Virus record (IMG/VR): IMGVR_UViG_3300046530_000175
Location: 1 to 48,799 of that record
DNA from: a virus
Direction: 5' to 3' (one strand)
DNA length: 48,799 nt
Shown: piece by piece, positions 8,893 through 16,934 of the stretch
Layout: each line of letters opens with the position of its first letter
How positions within the stretch are numbered: the first letter of the stretch is position 1
Notes under the pieces: model-generated
Databases searched by the model: none
The model's input: the letters and a program-made list of their open reading frames with translations, nothing else
What the model was told of the DNA's origin: nothing
Made by a program: the position numbers and the translations under genes

Positions 8893-9791
8893 CAGCTCAC
8901 CTCCTGCCGCCACTGGCATACAACCGTGGTTTTCCAGCTATCGCCCCATAACGATCCTTCGTGCATGGTGCGTAGCACAGTGAATTTGCCTGTTTTTCTC
9001 TGCTTATCTGCCAGGTTCTGCAAATCAGTGAAATATGCCCCACTGAAACTGAGTGTCCAGAAGCTGGAGGTAACATTCACCACATCGCCTGGCTGAATTT
9101 CATGGTTTAGTTTGATATCCACTTCCATAGAGCTGGCGTACCAGCGAGGTATTCCTTCCATACCGTTCATGGCACTGATTTGATGCTCTACCCAGTCACG
9201 GGCCGCCCCGATCCGTGAAATAACCGTTTTTGTCGGTGTGTGGATCCAGTAGAAACTAAAAAAATCCTTCATCTGATCGAGCAAATCGCGGCACAGCTTA
9301 CCGCCAGCGTTGTAGCCAACATGTAATACAGGCAAGTTACTGAAATCACCAATAAACTCTACAGGTGCACCAAACCTGGCTGCCAGGTCGTGGATAACTT
9401 CTTGATAAGGGGTATTTTCCCCCCATGACTGATATGAAGACGTGTTCCACTGTTCTGAGGCAGAATTACAGTAAAGCGTTAAACATGTGCTTACACCGTC
9501 TTTCGAAACCTGAACACTGTTAATTCTCCCGGTAAAAATCACGCCAGAATTATCTTCGTATCCGGCGACCAGCTCCACATGCCCATAGAAATTTGCTTCA
9601 TCATCCCGGGCCTGTATTAACTCCCTCGCCCTGGGTGATATGCCGTAGATACTGATCCTCGCCGTGGCGTTTGTATGCTGCGGGAAATTATCAACCATGT
9701 ATCTCACCTCCATTGGCGGGGCATACGTCAGTGTTTCGCCGCTTGAGGTTTTGACTGTCAGCAGATAATTGCGCCCAAAGAACTTACTCAT
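8892..9791 (-). CDS. Baseplate hub protein (gp27 / gpD-like)
   Basis: This 299-residue protein is probably the hub at the tail tip that connects the tube to the spike. The N-terminus (FFGRNYLLTVKTSSGETLTYAPPMEVRY) and the later GYNAGGKLCRDLLDQMKDFFSFYWI region resemble hub proteins of contractile phages with DUF3383 sheaths. It lies directly before the spike gene, with which it shares one base, and overlaps the preceding small gene by 8 bases. No enzymatic motif is seen. Confidence 0.72.
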   Translation of the reverse strand: MSKFFGRNYLLTVKTSSGETLTYAPPMEVRYMVDNFPQHTNATARISIYGISPRARELIQARDDEANFYGHVELVAGYEDNSGVIFTGRINSVQVSKDGVSTCLTLYCNSASEQWNTSSYQSWGENTPYQEVIHDLAARFGAPVEFIGDFSNLPVLHVGYNAGGKLCRDLLDQMKDFFSFYWIHTPTKTVISRIGAARDWVEHQISAMNGMEGIPRWYASSMEVDIKLNHEIQPGDVVNVTSSFWTLSFSGAYFTDLQNLADKQRKTGKFTVLRTMHEGSLWGDSWKTTVVCQWRQEVS

Positions 9792-10107
9792 TCGGGATCC
9801 ACTCCAGTTTGTTATCTACCCCCAGATTGTTGATAGTGGGTGACGTGCCACGCAGCACCAGTTGGCCAATATCAGTATTGAGTCCCGCCAGTAGATCTAC
9901 GCCCGGGTGCAGGGCGCGACCGCAAATAACCGGCTCCCCTTTTTCGTCGATATCCACACAGAAATATCCATACAGAGTCAGCCAGCGCAGCCTGAAAACG
10001 AGATTGTGATTGCCGAGTTGAATGCGGAACCGAAAGTAGGCGTTCCCGCTGCTAAGCGGCACCGATTTGAATGTTGTCCGGGTAGGCTGGGAGGGGGAAT
10101 GATTCAC
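9784..10107 (-). CDS. Small baseplate plug-like protein
   Basis: The protein has 107 residues, beta-rich (SSGNAYFRFRIQLGNHNLVFRLRWLTLYGYFCVDI). A small gene of this size and composition is a standard neighbour between the Dit-like and hub genes of this phage group and resembles baseplate plug proteins. Its start lies 56 bases inside the preceding gene, an unusually long overlap. Function is inferred from position. Confidence 0.6.
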   Translation of the reverse strand: MNHSPSQPTRTTFKSVPLSSGNAYFRFRIQLGNHNLVFRLRWLTLYGYFCVDIDEKGEPVICGRALHPGVDLLAGLNTDIGQLVLRGTSPTINNLGVDNKLEWIPNE

Positions 10108-10765
10108 TTTTTACCTCCTGGGTAATAACTTCTCCTGCTGAAACTTCCTTTTGGCCCTGAGTGGTTGCGGTGTCATTCCACGGCAGGTTGGCGTTCGTTT
10201 CCGCCACGCTGTCATGGATGATGGTGAGTTGCAGCATATCCACCAGGATGATTAACCCCCCCTCTGTTTCCCTGTCGGTTTCCGTGCGGGTACTGGTGAT
10301 GATGCAGTTTTTGTAAGAGGCACCGCGGCTGGCGACCAGATCAAACGTTTCATGATTGCGCTGAATAGCACGCAACTGCTCGAGCAAAGATTGTGATCGC
10401 GTTGTCCCCTGTCCGTTCTGGTACAGGGCAAGCCCGACACTCGCCGCTATGCCGGAAAGTGCAGCGATACGACCCGAGAGCATGCTGGCAGCCATACCTG
10501 CAGTTAATCCACCGCCGATATCCAGCAACGGTTGCGCGATCTGTTCCTGCTGGGCAATCAGTCCCCGATACCAGTTATCAGAAACGCCAATTTCCATCGA
10601 AATTGCCAGAGAACGCGTCACCGCATTGTCGTGAGCTGTTGCCGCTGTCTCGAGCGGAAACTCGCTCACATCGGTCCTGAGTTCGGTGCTCTCTTTGAGC
10701 AAGGCATCAAAATAGAGGTTTCCAATTTTAGGTCGGTTACGGGTAAACAACCCGGTGATAGCCAT
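10052..10765 (-). CDS. Dit-like distal tail protein
   Basis: This 237-residue protein follows the tape measure gene and precedes the baseplate plug, the place of Dit-like tube-terminus proteins in this phage group. It has a central hydrophobic helical stretch (GGGLTAGMAASMLSGRIAALSGIAASVGLALY, near 84-115) of low complexity and a beta-rich half with NCIITSTRTETDRETEGG. The stop of the tape measure gene overlaps its start. Confidence 0.65.
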   Translation of the reverse strand: MAITGLFTRNRPKIGNLYFDALLKESTELRTDVSEFPLETAATAHDNAVTRSLAISMEIGVSDNWYRGLIAQQEQIAQPLLDIGGGLTAGMAASMLSGRIAALSGIAASVGLALYQNGQGTTRSQSLLEQLRAIQRNHETFDLVASRGASYKNCIITSTRTETDRETEGGLIILVDMLQLTIIHDSVAETNANLPWNDTATTQGQKEVSAGEVITQEVKSESFPLPAYPDNIQIGAA

Positions 10766-12399
10766 CAGAATTTATCCGTCTTATTGAGTGCCAGCGCCTG
10801 GCTGAGATTGGTCGTGGTTTTTTGGTCAAGCCTTCGAACCACTTCATCAGCGTCAACACCACCGGTCTGAATGGTGTTGTGATTGGTCTGGTGAACAACA
10901 ATCTGATCTGACCCGCCACTGCCTGATGATGAGGGAACTGTATTCGCTGTAGCATGATAACCGGCGAGAATTTCAGGCACTCTGTTGCTCTGTAACCCCG
11001 TCCAGACGTTTTTGAGATTATCTGTCGCTGCCTGGTAATTCCCGTTTTTGATATTGCCACTTTGTCCGGCACGCTTAGCGAGCCACAGTGCGGCCTGATC
11101 CTGATTTGCAGGTGAAAAGTCCTGCAGACCGAGAGCCTGTCGCGCATCATCCCACGATGAAGCCGTGATCTGATATCGCCCGGCCGCCGACGTTCTTGTG
11201 CCGTTATGCTTAAAATACTGCCGGGGATGATCGGTAAAATCGGTGAATTGACGACCGCCAAAAAGCGTCTGATACCCGCGATTAGCCTGGTTCGCGGTTC
11301 CTTCTGCCTTAGCAATAATGTCGAGATAGCCTTTTTCGTTTGAAGAGATATCACCATTATTAATCCGGTTAAGATAATCGTTTTTCCAGTCCGTCACCCC
11401 CGCTGGCAATGCCTGGCCAGGATGGCTCTTCTTCCAGTTTTTAAAAGGGTCACTCATGGCCTGAGCATCCTCTTGATCAACAAAAGCATTGCCGGGTGCA
11501 ATAATCCCGAGGATGGTGGCTACGACTGGATTAGCGATTAAGCCCGAACCAAAAGAAGTTGCAGCCTGTCGGCCAAACAATGACGCTGCTAATTTCCAGG
11601 CACCACCCGCACCGCCAACCCCTGCAATATATGCCGCCATTTTTGTGGCATTTGGAAATTTCTCCAGGAGGTCGTTAACGATCTGAATGCCGCTTACGAG
11701 TGGGCCCAATAAATCTTCTCCAATCCCTTTTCTGAGATTTTCGAAATTCAGCGACAGTTCAGCCATTTCACTATTCAGAATGGCGGAGTTCTTGATCAGT
11801 TCCGGGCTGGTTTCCTTATAAAGCTTCTCAAATTGCTCGTTTATCTCCTTGAAACCCCTACCACCAGATTCCATTAGTCGCGTAAGAGGATCGTTATCTC
11901 CAGCTCCCAACCCACCACGTAAATGACGACGCTGGTCGTTATTCATCTTTGAATAAGACTCGACAAGATATCCGACAGCATCCTGACCACTTTTACCCGC
12001 GAATTCAGTCGGATTAAAAGCACCATTCCAGTACGCCTGGTTATTCAGTCGTCCCTCGCGGGCAGCCTGCTGCAATGTAGGGATTTGCTGAGCGATGCTG
12101 TACGCCGCCCCATCGTCATTAACGCCGACCTTTTTTAAAGCAAACTGCAGCCCCTCAATCTGCTTAGCGGTAAAATTGGTCACACGCCCCAAACGCTGCA
12201 GTTCGTTAATTTTTGTACTCAAGTCAAATGTAGTGGATTTGAACCCCAGCCCCACGCCTGCTGCAGCCCCCAGCTGAAGTAAACTGGATTTTAGCCCACT
12301 AAGAGTATCATTCGCTTTCTGGAAGCTTTTGGCATCAACATCCAGCCCAAGCGACACCAGCAGACTATCAACAACATTGGTTGAGCTCCCCTGAGACAT
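10765..12399 (-). CDS. Tape measure protein with lambda-R-type lysozyme domain
   Basis: The protein has 544 residues. Residues 1-330 are helical tape-measure-like sequence with an early hydrophobic segment. Residues about 345-460 match the lambda R (GH104 lytic transglycosylase) family: the catalytic Glu in IAKAEGT, then FTDFTDHPRQYF, SAAGRYQITASSWDD and FSPANQDQAALWLAKRAG. This domain should open peptidoglycan locally during DNA injection. For a contractile phage the tape is short, implying a short tail. It follows the tail chaperone genes after an intrinsic terminator, so expression of the downstream baseplate genes needs antitermination. Confidence 0.85.
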   Translation of the reverse strand: MSQGSSTNVVDSLLVSLGLDVDAKSFQKANDTLSGLKSSLLQLGAAAGVGLGFKSTTFDLSTKINELQRLGRVTNFTAKQIEGLQFALKKVGVNDDGAAYSIAQQIPTLQQAAREGRLNNQAYWNGAFNPTEFAGKSGQDAVGYLVESYSKMNNDQRRHLRGGLGAGDNDPLTRLMESGGRGFKEINEQFEKLYKETSPELIKNSAILNSEMAELSLNFENLRKGIGEDLLGPLVSGIQIVNDLLEKFPNATKMAAYIAGVGGAGGAWKLAASLFGRQAATSFGSGLIANPVVATILGIIAPGNAFVDQEDAQAMSDPFKNWKKSHPGQALPAGVTDWKNDYLNRINNGDISSNEKGYLDIIAKAEGTANQANRGYQTLFGGRQFTDFTDHPRQYFKHNGTRTSAAGRYQITASSWDDARQALGLQDFSPANQDQAALWLAKRAGQSGNIKNGNYQAATDNLKNVWTGLQSNRVPEILAGYHATANTVPSSSGSGGSDQIVVHQTNHNTIQTGGVDADEVVRRLDQKTTTNLSQALALNKTDKF

Positions 12400-12412
12400 A
12401 TGTTGCTCCCAT

Positions 12413-12433
12413 AAAAAAACCGCCGAGGCGGTT
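12413..12433 (-). terminator. Rho-independent terminator before the tape measure gene
   Basis: On the minus strand a GC-rich stem (AACCGCC paired with GGCGGTT, 12418-12433) is followed by a T7 run. It lies between the chaperone frameshift product and the tape measure ATG at 12399. It would cut the level of distal transcripts unless Q-modified polymerase reads through. Confidence 0.8.
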
Positions 12434-12470
12434 ACGTTTCAATCACGCTGGAAAAAGACATTTGTACAGC

Positions 12471-13021
12471 TCATCCAACTGACTTTTTGGCGCTTTCATA
12501 AATCTCATCCAGGACATCGTTCATCACCTGAACATCCTCAATGCTATATGTTCCATCCAGCATTTCAGCCCAACTGGCTAAAGGTGGGCAAAGCTGCCCA
12601 AGTCCGGTACATGGGCGCCACAAAAACCAATTCAATTCGGACTTTTCACTGCTTTCTCTCCCCCTCCTTTTTCTTCCGGTTTGAGCTGCCAGAAAGGGCC
12701 AATATTCTCTTCGACGACTCGCCCCAGAAGCACCAGAAACCAATGAATTTCATCCTGAAACATGTTTTCCGCCACCGGCACGTTATCACTCGCCCGTGCC
12801 AGTCCGCCTTTACGGACCGCCAGATCTTTAAGACGTTCTACAGCCTGCAGGTTTAGTGTGGATAACGTAGCCGCAATGGTCATATCCCCAATTTTCTTAT
12901 CAATAACCGGCAGCAAACCGTTCTGGCTGACGATATTCAGGATCTCCAACTGGTCACGCGCCGGTGCGGTATCGCCGGTATACAGTACGGCGTTCACGGT
13001 GATTTCAATTTTACGTGCCAT
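12471..13021 (-). CDS. Tail assembly chaperone, long form by -1 frameshift
   Basis: The reading frame that ends at 12471 is open upstream to 12743, overlaps the 3' end of the 129-residue chaperone gene in the -1 frame, and lacks its own ribosome site. It encodes a compact acidic tail (WFLWRPCTGLG, then SIEDVQVMNDVLDEIYESAKK). Paired genes of this layout directly before the tape measure are, across tailed phages, made as a short and a long form through programmed frameshifting. The purine run at 12651-12676 (AAAAAGGAGGGGGAGAG) holds an internal Shine-Dalgarno-like stimulator. I do not see a textbook slippery heptamer, so the exact slip site is unresolved. Confidence 0.68.
12632..13021 (-). CDS. 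Tail assembly chaperone, short form
   Basis: The protein has 129 residues. It starts with a beta-strand pair (MARKIEITVNAVLYTGD), continues with helices (LNLQAVERLKDLAVRKGG, MFQDEIHWFLVLLGRVVEENI) and ends in a charged KPEEKGGGEK tail. Size, fold pattern and position between the tube and tape measure genes match gpE/gp41-type chaperones that coat the tape measure during tail assembly. The end of the gene carries the presumed frameshift site. Confidence 0.75.
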   Translation of the reverse strand: MARKIEITVNAVLYTGDTAPARDQLEILNIVSQNGLLPVIDKKIGDMTIAATLSTLNLQAVERLKDLAVRKGGLARASDNVPVAENMFQDEIHWFLVLLGRVVEENIGPFWQLKPEEKGGGEKAVKSPN

Positions 13022-13024
13022 AAA

Positions 13025-13429
13025 TCAGGTTTCCTCACTGTCCGCAAATTCAAAGGTAAAGGTTTCATCGCTGGCGCTGGTTTTACCTCCTCGCCCCATG
13101 CCGCCGCGCTGGGTCATCACGCCGTCAAACGCCGCGACATACTCATCAGTACCGCGCTGGCGGAAAGTGAAGAAGAAATCCACCCCAGACTTTTCCAGGG
13201 CAAGCAGCTGTCGCACCTGGTCACAACCGGGCATCAGGCTGACAGAAAGGCGTTTAGGTCGGGTTGGGCCGTCAAGACGAACAGAGGTTTTACCAATGCC
13301 TCGTTTTAGCGTGGCACGGGCATCAATATCTTCGATGGAAATTGCCGGGTCGGTGTCGCCAAATTCATCAATCGGCAGCCCGTTGATCGTCAGGTCCGCA
13401 TGACTGGCGCCATAGTTTTTCATTGCCAT
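13025..13429 (-). CDS. Tail tube protein (DUF3277)
   Basis: This 134-residue protein lies right after the sheath gene and matches DUF3277 tube proteins: NYGASHADLTINGLPIDEFGD at the start, SIEDIDARATLKRGIGKTSVRLDG in the middle and a beta-rich end (ETFTFEFADSEE). It polymerises into the inner tube that the sheath drives through the envelope. The spacing of 6 bases to the sheath gene suggests high, coordinated expression. Confidence 0.87.
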   Translation of the reverse strand: MAMKNYGASHADLTINGLPIDEFGDTDPAISIEDIDARATLKRGIGKTSVRLDGPTRPKRLSVSLMPGCDQVRQLLALEKSGVDFFFTFRQRGTDEYVAAFDGVMTQRGGMGRGGKTSASDETFTFEFADSEET

Positions 13430-13435
13430 GATCCG

Positions 13436-14695
13436 TTACTCCACGGTGACGTTAATTTCAGCGACATGACCGGCACGGGCCAGGATGACCAGAACAGCGG
13501 TTGGCGGAAACTCGCGTTTCTTCCGCTGTGCGCTGGTGAGTTTCAGTACATCCTCGGCTTTCGAGAGAATGATGAACCCAAAATTGGCGGTTTTTTCCTC
13601 CCCGGTTTGCTGGTCAGTAAACGTGCCCTGCCCCAGAACACCATTGTCGTAAAAGCGTTTGAGCGTATTGGTCATGACATTCAACAGCCCCTCATATCCT
13701 TTCGGTGTCAGAGGCCGTTTGGTACCAACATTGGCGATGTAGTTGTAACCATCAACCTGCAGGTGATTTTTCAGCACATCCAGGTTAATCACATCATCAA
13801 TAAACTCACCGTAAGCAGACATCGACTGGCTGTTGATCACGCGGCAGGAATCCGTTTCACCGGCCAGCTCAATCGGCGTAAAGAACACCCCTTTTTTGGC
13901 TTTCAGCGCGTTATACCCGCTGGTCTTAAGCTCATCGCCATCAATGCCGGGTAAAACCTGATATTCGGCGGTGATCGCCGTGTTGAGTCCATTTGGTCGG
14001 AATTTATGGAACGCGGCGGCAACCTGCACCATGGAATACCCCTGAGAGGGGTCGAGTTCGATAGCATCCTGCGCGCGCCAGCCAGCGAACATGTGGCGGT
14101 TGCCTTTGGCCTTAAGCTTAGAGAGCACGTCACTGTTACTTACCGGATCGAGTGCGTTCTCATCACTGGTCGTAAACCAGACAGGGTGATTCGTGTTATC
14201 GCTCCAGTCGCTGAGCGTTAAAACGTTGTCTGCGGTCAGATCATCGTTTTTGAAAAAGTAATGATATCGCCAGGCTTCTTCATCCGCTTTGTTCGCCGTT
14301 ACCAGCAGGCTTTCATCATCAGGGTTTTTCATCCAGACACTGATACTCGCCGGTCGCGGAAGCTGAGCAAAATAGCGCGTGGCGATCAGATACACGGCGC
14401 TGGTCGTGGAAAAATCCTCCCCGACCTCGGTGACACCGGAATAATCACGCCAGGTATCGAACGGGAACGCGTCACTAAGCACAGTGACAGGCTCTGCTGA
14501 TTCGACGGCCAGATCCTTTGCCGACTCTGATTTGAGTCTCTCGCCGCTTTCAGCCAGCAGCGACTTTCCCTCAGGTTCAGACAGCAGATCGGCAGCATCT
14601 GCAAAAACAAACGCGCTGGAGAAATCGGCGTAACCGAGTCCTGCAGCGGTCAGGATGATATTGATCGGGATAATGTTATCGACCGAATAGGCCAT
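13436..14695 (-). CDS. Contractile tail sheath protein (DUF3383)
   Basis: The 419-residue protein has the DUF3383 pattern: MAYSVDNIIPINIILTAAGL at the start, TRYFAQLPRPASISVWM in the middle, then the GWRAQDAIELDPSQGYSMVQ segment. The C-terminal domain includes FFTPIELAGETDSCRVIN and RPLTPKGYEGLLNVMTNTLKRF. A sheath gene shows that the phage is a myovirus. It sits between the neck gene and the tube gene as expected. Confidence 0.9.
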   Translation of the reverse strand: MAYSVDNIIPINIILTAAGLGYADFSSAFVFADAADLLSEPEGKSLLAESGERLKSESAKDLAVESAEPVTVLSDAFPFDTWRDYSGVTEVGEDFSTTSAVYLIATRYFAQLPRPASISVWMKNPDDESLLVTANKADEEAWRYHYFFKNDDLTADNVLTLSDWSDNTNHPVWFTTSDENALDPVSNSDVLSKLKAKGNRHMFAGWRAQDAIELDPSQGYSMVQVAAAFHKFRPNGLNTAITAEYQVLPGIDGDELKTSGYNALKAKKGVFFTPIELAGETDSCRVINSQSMSAYGEFIDDVINLDVLKNHLQVDGYNYIANVGTKRPLTPKGYEGLLNVMTNTLKRFYDNGVLGQGTFTDQQTGEEKTANFGFIILSKAEDVLKLTSAQRKKREFPPTAVLVILARAGHVAEINVTVE

Positions 14696-14701
14696 TCGGC
14701 A

Positions 14702-15238
14702 TTACTCCTCTGTTAAAAATTCGAGCGAGAACCCGGCAGCACGCAACACCTTGCTGCTGACTTCCTGATTCACGAACATAAAAATGTCGGCCTGCCAGCG
14801 AGGCTGGATGCCGCCCTGAAAATGGGCATTGAGATTGCGGAGGTTACTGACGTAGCGGAAACCGAGTTGATTCAGGAAAAGGAAATCACTTACGGAAGAT
14901 CGGAAGTTGGCGTTATGCAGCAGCATAGCGGCCTGAGATGCCCCCTCGTTGTAGAAATTTACCGAGATCATAAATTCCATTGAACTGGCCGTGATTTCCT
15001 CCAGGTCCTTCCAGTCACCTAACGCCGGGTCAAAATCCTCGAGCGCCTCGATGTACTCCAGGCGCTGTGAGGGCTGACCATAGGCGCGAACCGGTATTGG
15101 GTTGTAGGTCGCGTACAACGTGCCACCACCAGGTGGTGAACGCCCCTGGTCGGCGAGAATGATCCTGTCTGTTTTTATTCCCGAGCATATCGATATCAGC
15201 CCCTGCAGTAATTCGTGCAGTTCGCTAATTTCTCTCAT
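14702..15238 (-). CDS. Neck / tail terminator-like protein
   Basis: This 178-residue protein sits just before the sheath gene, where DUF3383-type phages encode a neck or tail-terminator protein. It has a helical start (ELHELLQGLISICSGI), a loop rich in Gly and Pro (GRSPPGGGTLYATYNPIPVRAYGQPSQ) and a C-terminal beta part ending in VLRAAGFSLEFL. Function is inferred from position and similarity of layout. It overlaps the previous gene by 4 bases. Confidence 0.65.
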   Translation of the reverse strand: MREISELHELLQGLISICSGIKTDRIILADQGRSPPGGGTLYATYNPIPVRAYGQPSQRLEYIEALEDFDPALGDWKDLEEITASSMEFMISVNFYNEGASQAAMLLHNANFRSSVSDFLFLNQLGFRYVSNLRNLNAHFQGGIQPRWQADIFMFVNQEVSSKVLRAAGFSLEFLTEE

Positions 15239-15660
15239 GCCGCCGGAATCCTGATCACCTCAACAACAGCGCGGCAGAAATTACGCCACGGTCGATTGTC
15301 CGCAGACATGACCCGCCAGCGCCGTGTGGCCACTCCATCGTTAAATTCCAGCTGATCACGATACTCACCGCTCTCGTCCGGGTAGAGATAGTTCGCGCCA
15401 TCGTTGATGTGGATTGCCCTGTAGTCAGATATCAGCGCCACGCCACCTTGTCCCACCATCAGCGCTATCTCGCGCCACTTAGCGGGCTGGACGTTAACGC
15501 GTGTCAGCTCAATACGCTCACGCTCTTGCTCCTGCCAGGTACCTCCCGGGCCGGAATACCCCCCTTCCATCCGGATCAGAAATATCCCGCCCTTAATTTT
15601 GGATTTAAACGTGGAGTCGACATGGCCACGCATATCCAGACCGTTACCAAACATGGTCAA
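15235..15660 (-). CDS. Head-tail connector protein
   Basis: The protein has 141 residues, mainly beta (KGGIFLIRMEGGYSGPGGTWQEQERERIELTRVNVQPAKWREIALMVGQGG). It lies within a chain of overlapping small genes between the adaptor and the neck protein, which in this phage group are head completion and stopper proteins. I do not recognise a specific family. The 4-base overlaps on both sides show translational coupling. Confidence 0.6.
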   Translation of the reverse strand: MTMFGNGLDMRGHVDSTFKSKIKGGIFLIRMEGGYSGPGGTWQEQERERIELTRVNVQPAKWREIALMVGQGGVALISDYRAIHINDGANYLYPDESGEYRDQLEFNDGVATRRWRVMSADNRPWRNFCRAVVEVIRIPAA

Positions 15661-16124
15661 TCCTCCACAACATGAGTGATTTTGCTTCTGAGAATGCCTT
15701 TATCGATAAGCGGTGTGGCGCTGCCCTTACGCTTTATCGTGGATGGTGCATTAGAAGGTGCGATACCGGTTTCGATTGCTTCCTGACAGTAACCCACGGC
15801 ACGAGCACCCATCTGGTCCAGCATCTGGAACGCGGAGATTTCCCCTCTGGTCACTTGCCCGGAAAGTGCAGCGAAGCCCTTTTTGATGTTGTCCGCATTC
15901 TGGTGTAACGGGACTCGCAGGAATGAACGCTCAGGTATACGCCCATCAGCAGACCCAAACTCGTGGACCGCACCGATAACCACGATGGGTACCCCGTCCT
16001 CATAGTTGCCCGTTCCCGCGGGCAAGCCGACCAGCACTCGCGTCTTACTGGTTAACCGGTCCTGTATTTGCTTGAGTTTTTTTGCGAGTTTTTCCCCGCC
16101 GCGCACCTCAGTATTGATATTCAT
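15657..16124 (-). CDS. HK97 gp10 / tail completion-like protein
   Basis: The 155-residue protein has the pattern of phage tail-completion proteins: an N-terminal helix with RGGEKLAKKLKQIQDRL, then TRVLVGLPAGTGNYEDG, the VIGAVHEFGSADGRIPERSFLR segment and a final APSTIKRKGSATPLIDKGILRSKI. The HEFG...PERSFLR core is typical. It should help seal the head-tail junction. Overlaps of 4 bases link it to both neighbours. Confidence 0.8.
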   Translation of the reverse strand: MNINTEVRGGEKLAKKLKQIQDRLTSKTRVLVGLPAGTGNYEDGVPIVVIGAVHEFGSADGRIPERSFLRVPLHQNADNIKKGFAALSGQVTRGEISAFQMLDQMGARAVGYCQEAIETGIAPSNAPSTIKRKGSATPLIDKGILRSKITHVVED

Positions 16125-16588
16125 ACGATACTCGGCCCCGCACTGGCGCGACTGCGCAGACGAAGGAACTCAACACCGTACTGAGTCATTGGTAGGTCGC
16201 CATCTCGAGTAAGGTCATTGGCGGTCACTGACGGTACAGCGTAGGACGTAGATTCATCACCCACGCTTTTAGACGACACTGCGTACAGCGCCCCCGCATC
16301 CTCTTCATCCTCTGCGCGTTTCCACATCAGCAGGCGGTGTGCTGCATACGCATACATGCCCCGCGCTTTAATGGACGCCGGTTTTGCTCGGTACATTTTC
16401 CAGCGCGGGCCCGTTTCAGCGTCGGCCTCTTCCAGTGCGCGAACAATCAAATCTTTTGGCCAGCGCATGGGGTCCGAAAACGCCGGGTAGTAGGCGCGAA
16501 AGTTCGCCACCATCTCAAGCGTGATCTCCACAGAGTTTCGCCCCGGTCGAGGAGAGATGGCATGCGGTGGGTAATAAGGATTGAGCAT
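16121..16588 (-). CDS. Head-tail adaptor protein (DUF4054)
   Basis: The protein has 155 residues from ATG 16588, which has GGGAGAAG upstream; a longer reading to 16615 would begin inside a terminator hairpin. The sequence TLEMVANFRAYYPAFSDPMRWPKDLIVRALEEADAETG and ARGMYAYAAHRLLMWKRA is that of DUF4054 head-completion adaptors. It should bind the portal ring. It is the first gene after the terminator at 16604-16629. Confidence 0.82.
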   Translation of the reverse strand: MLNPYYPPHAISPRPGRNSVEITLEMVANFRAYYPAFSDPMRWPKDLIVRALEEADAETGPRWKMYRAKPASIKARGMYAYAAHRLLMWKRAEDEEDAGALYAVSSKSVGDESTSYAVPSVTANDLTRDGDLPMTQYGVEFLRLRSRASAGPSIV

Positions 16589-16603
16589 CTTTACTTCTCC
16601 CAA

Positions 16604-16629
16604 TAAAAAGCCCACCGGGTGGTGGGCTT
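16604..16629 (-). terminator. Rho-independent terminator after the capsid-region genes
   Basis: A perfect 9-bp stem (AAGCCCACC and GGTGGGCTT, 4-base loop) is followed on the minus strand by T5ATT. It overlaps the stop codon of the gene ending at 16628. It likely lets head genes be made in excess of connector and tail genes, with read-through by the Q-modified polymerase. Confidence 0.9.
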
Positions 16630-16933
16630 AGTCTGCCTGGTTCTGCCAGTCTTCAATTTTTTTGAGTAGCGTGGATTGGCTGGTATTGGCGTGAGGTTTC
16701 TCACCGAAAATATTTTGGTATCGCTGTCGGATAGCCTCAATATCTTCGCTGTCCTCTTCCTCCGGATGAACAGCTGAGGAAGAGCCGATTTCCAGATAAC
16801 CTTTTTTCACCCAAGGGTGATCACTCAGCTCACCGTTAAACGACAGGGATTTTCCCGGGAACAACGTGATGCGCTTGTCATCATCGTCGGTCAGTACAAT
16901 CGGTGATTTCGTCCAGTTGATGATCGTCTGCAT
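16628..16933 (-). CDS. Small protein encoded after the major capsid gene
   Basis: The protein has 101 residues from the ATG at 16933, two codons' distance from the capsid stop (TAG-T-ATG). The first half is a small beta domain (NWTKSPIVLTDDDDKRITLFPGKS), followed by an acidic segment (HPEEEDSEDIEAIRQRY) and a short helical end. I do not recognise a defined function; its position suggests a head decoration or connector-associated role. The longer reading starting at 16999 overlaps capsid coding sequence and is disfavoured. Confidence 0.65.
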   Translation of the reverse strand: MQTIINWTKSPIVLTDDDDKRITLFPGKSLSFNGELSDHPWVKKGYLEIGSSSAVHPEEEDSEDIEAIRQRYQNIFGEKPHANTSQSTLLKKIEDWQNQAD

Positions 16934-16934
16934 A

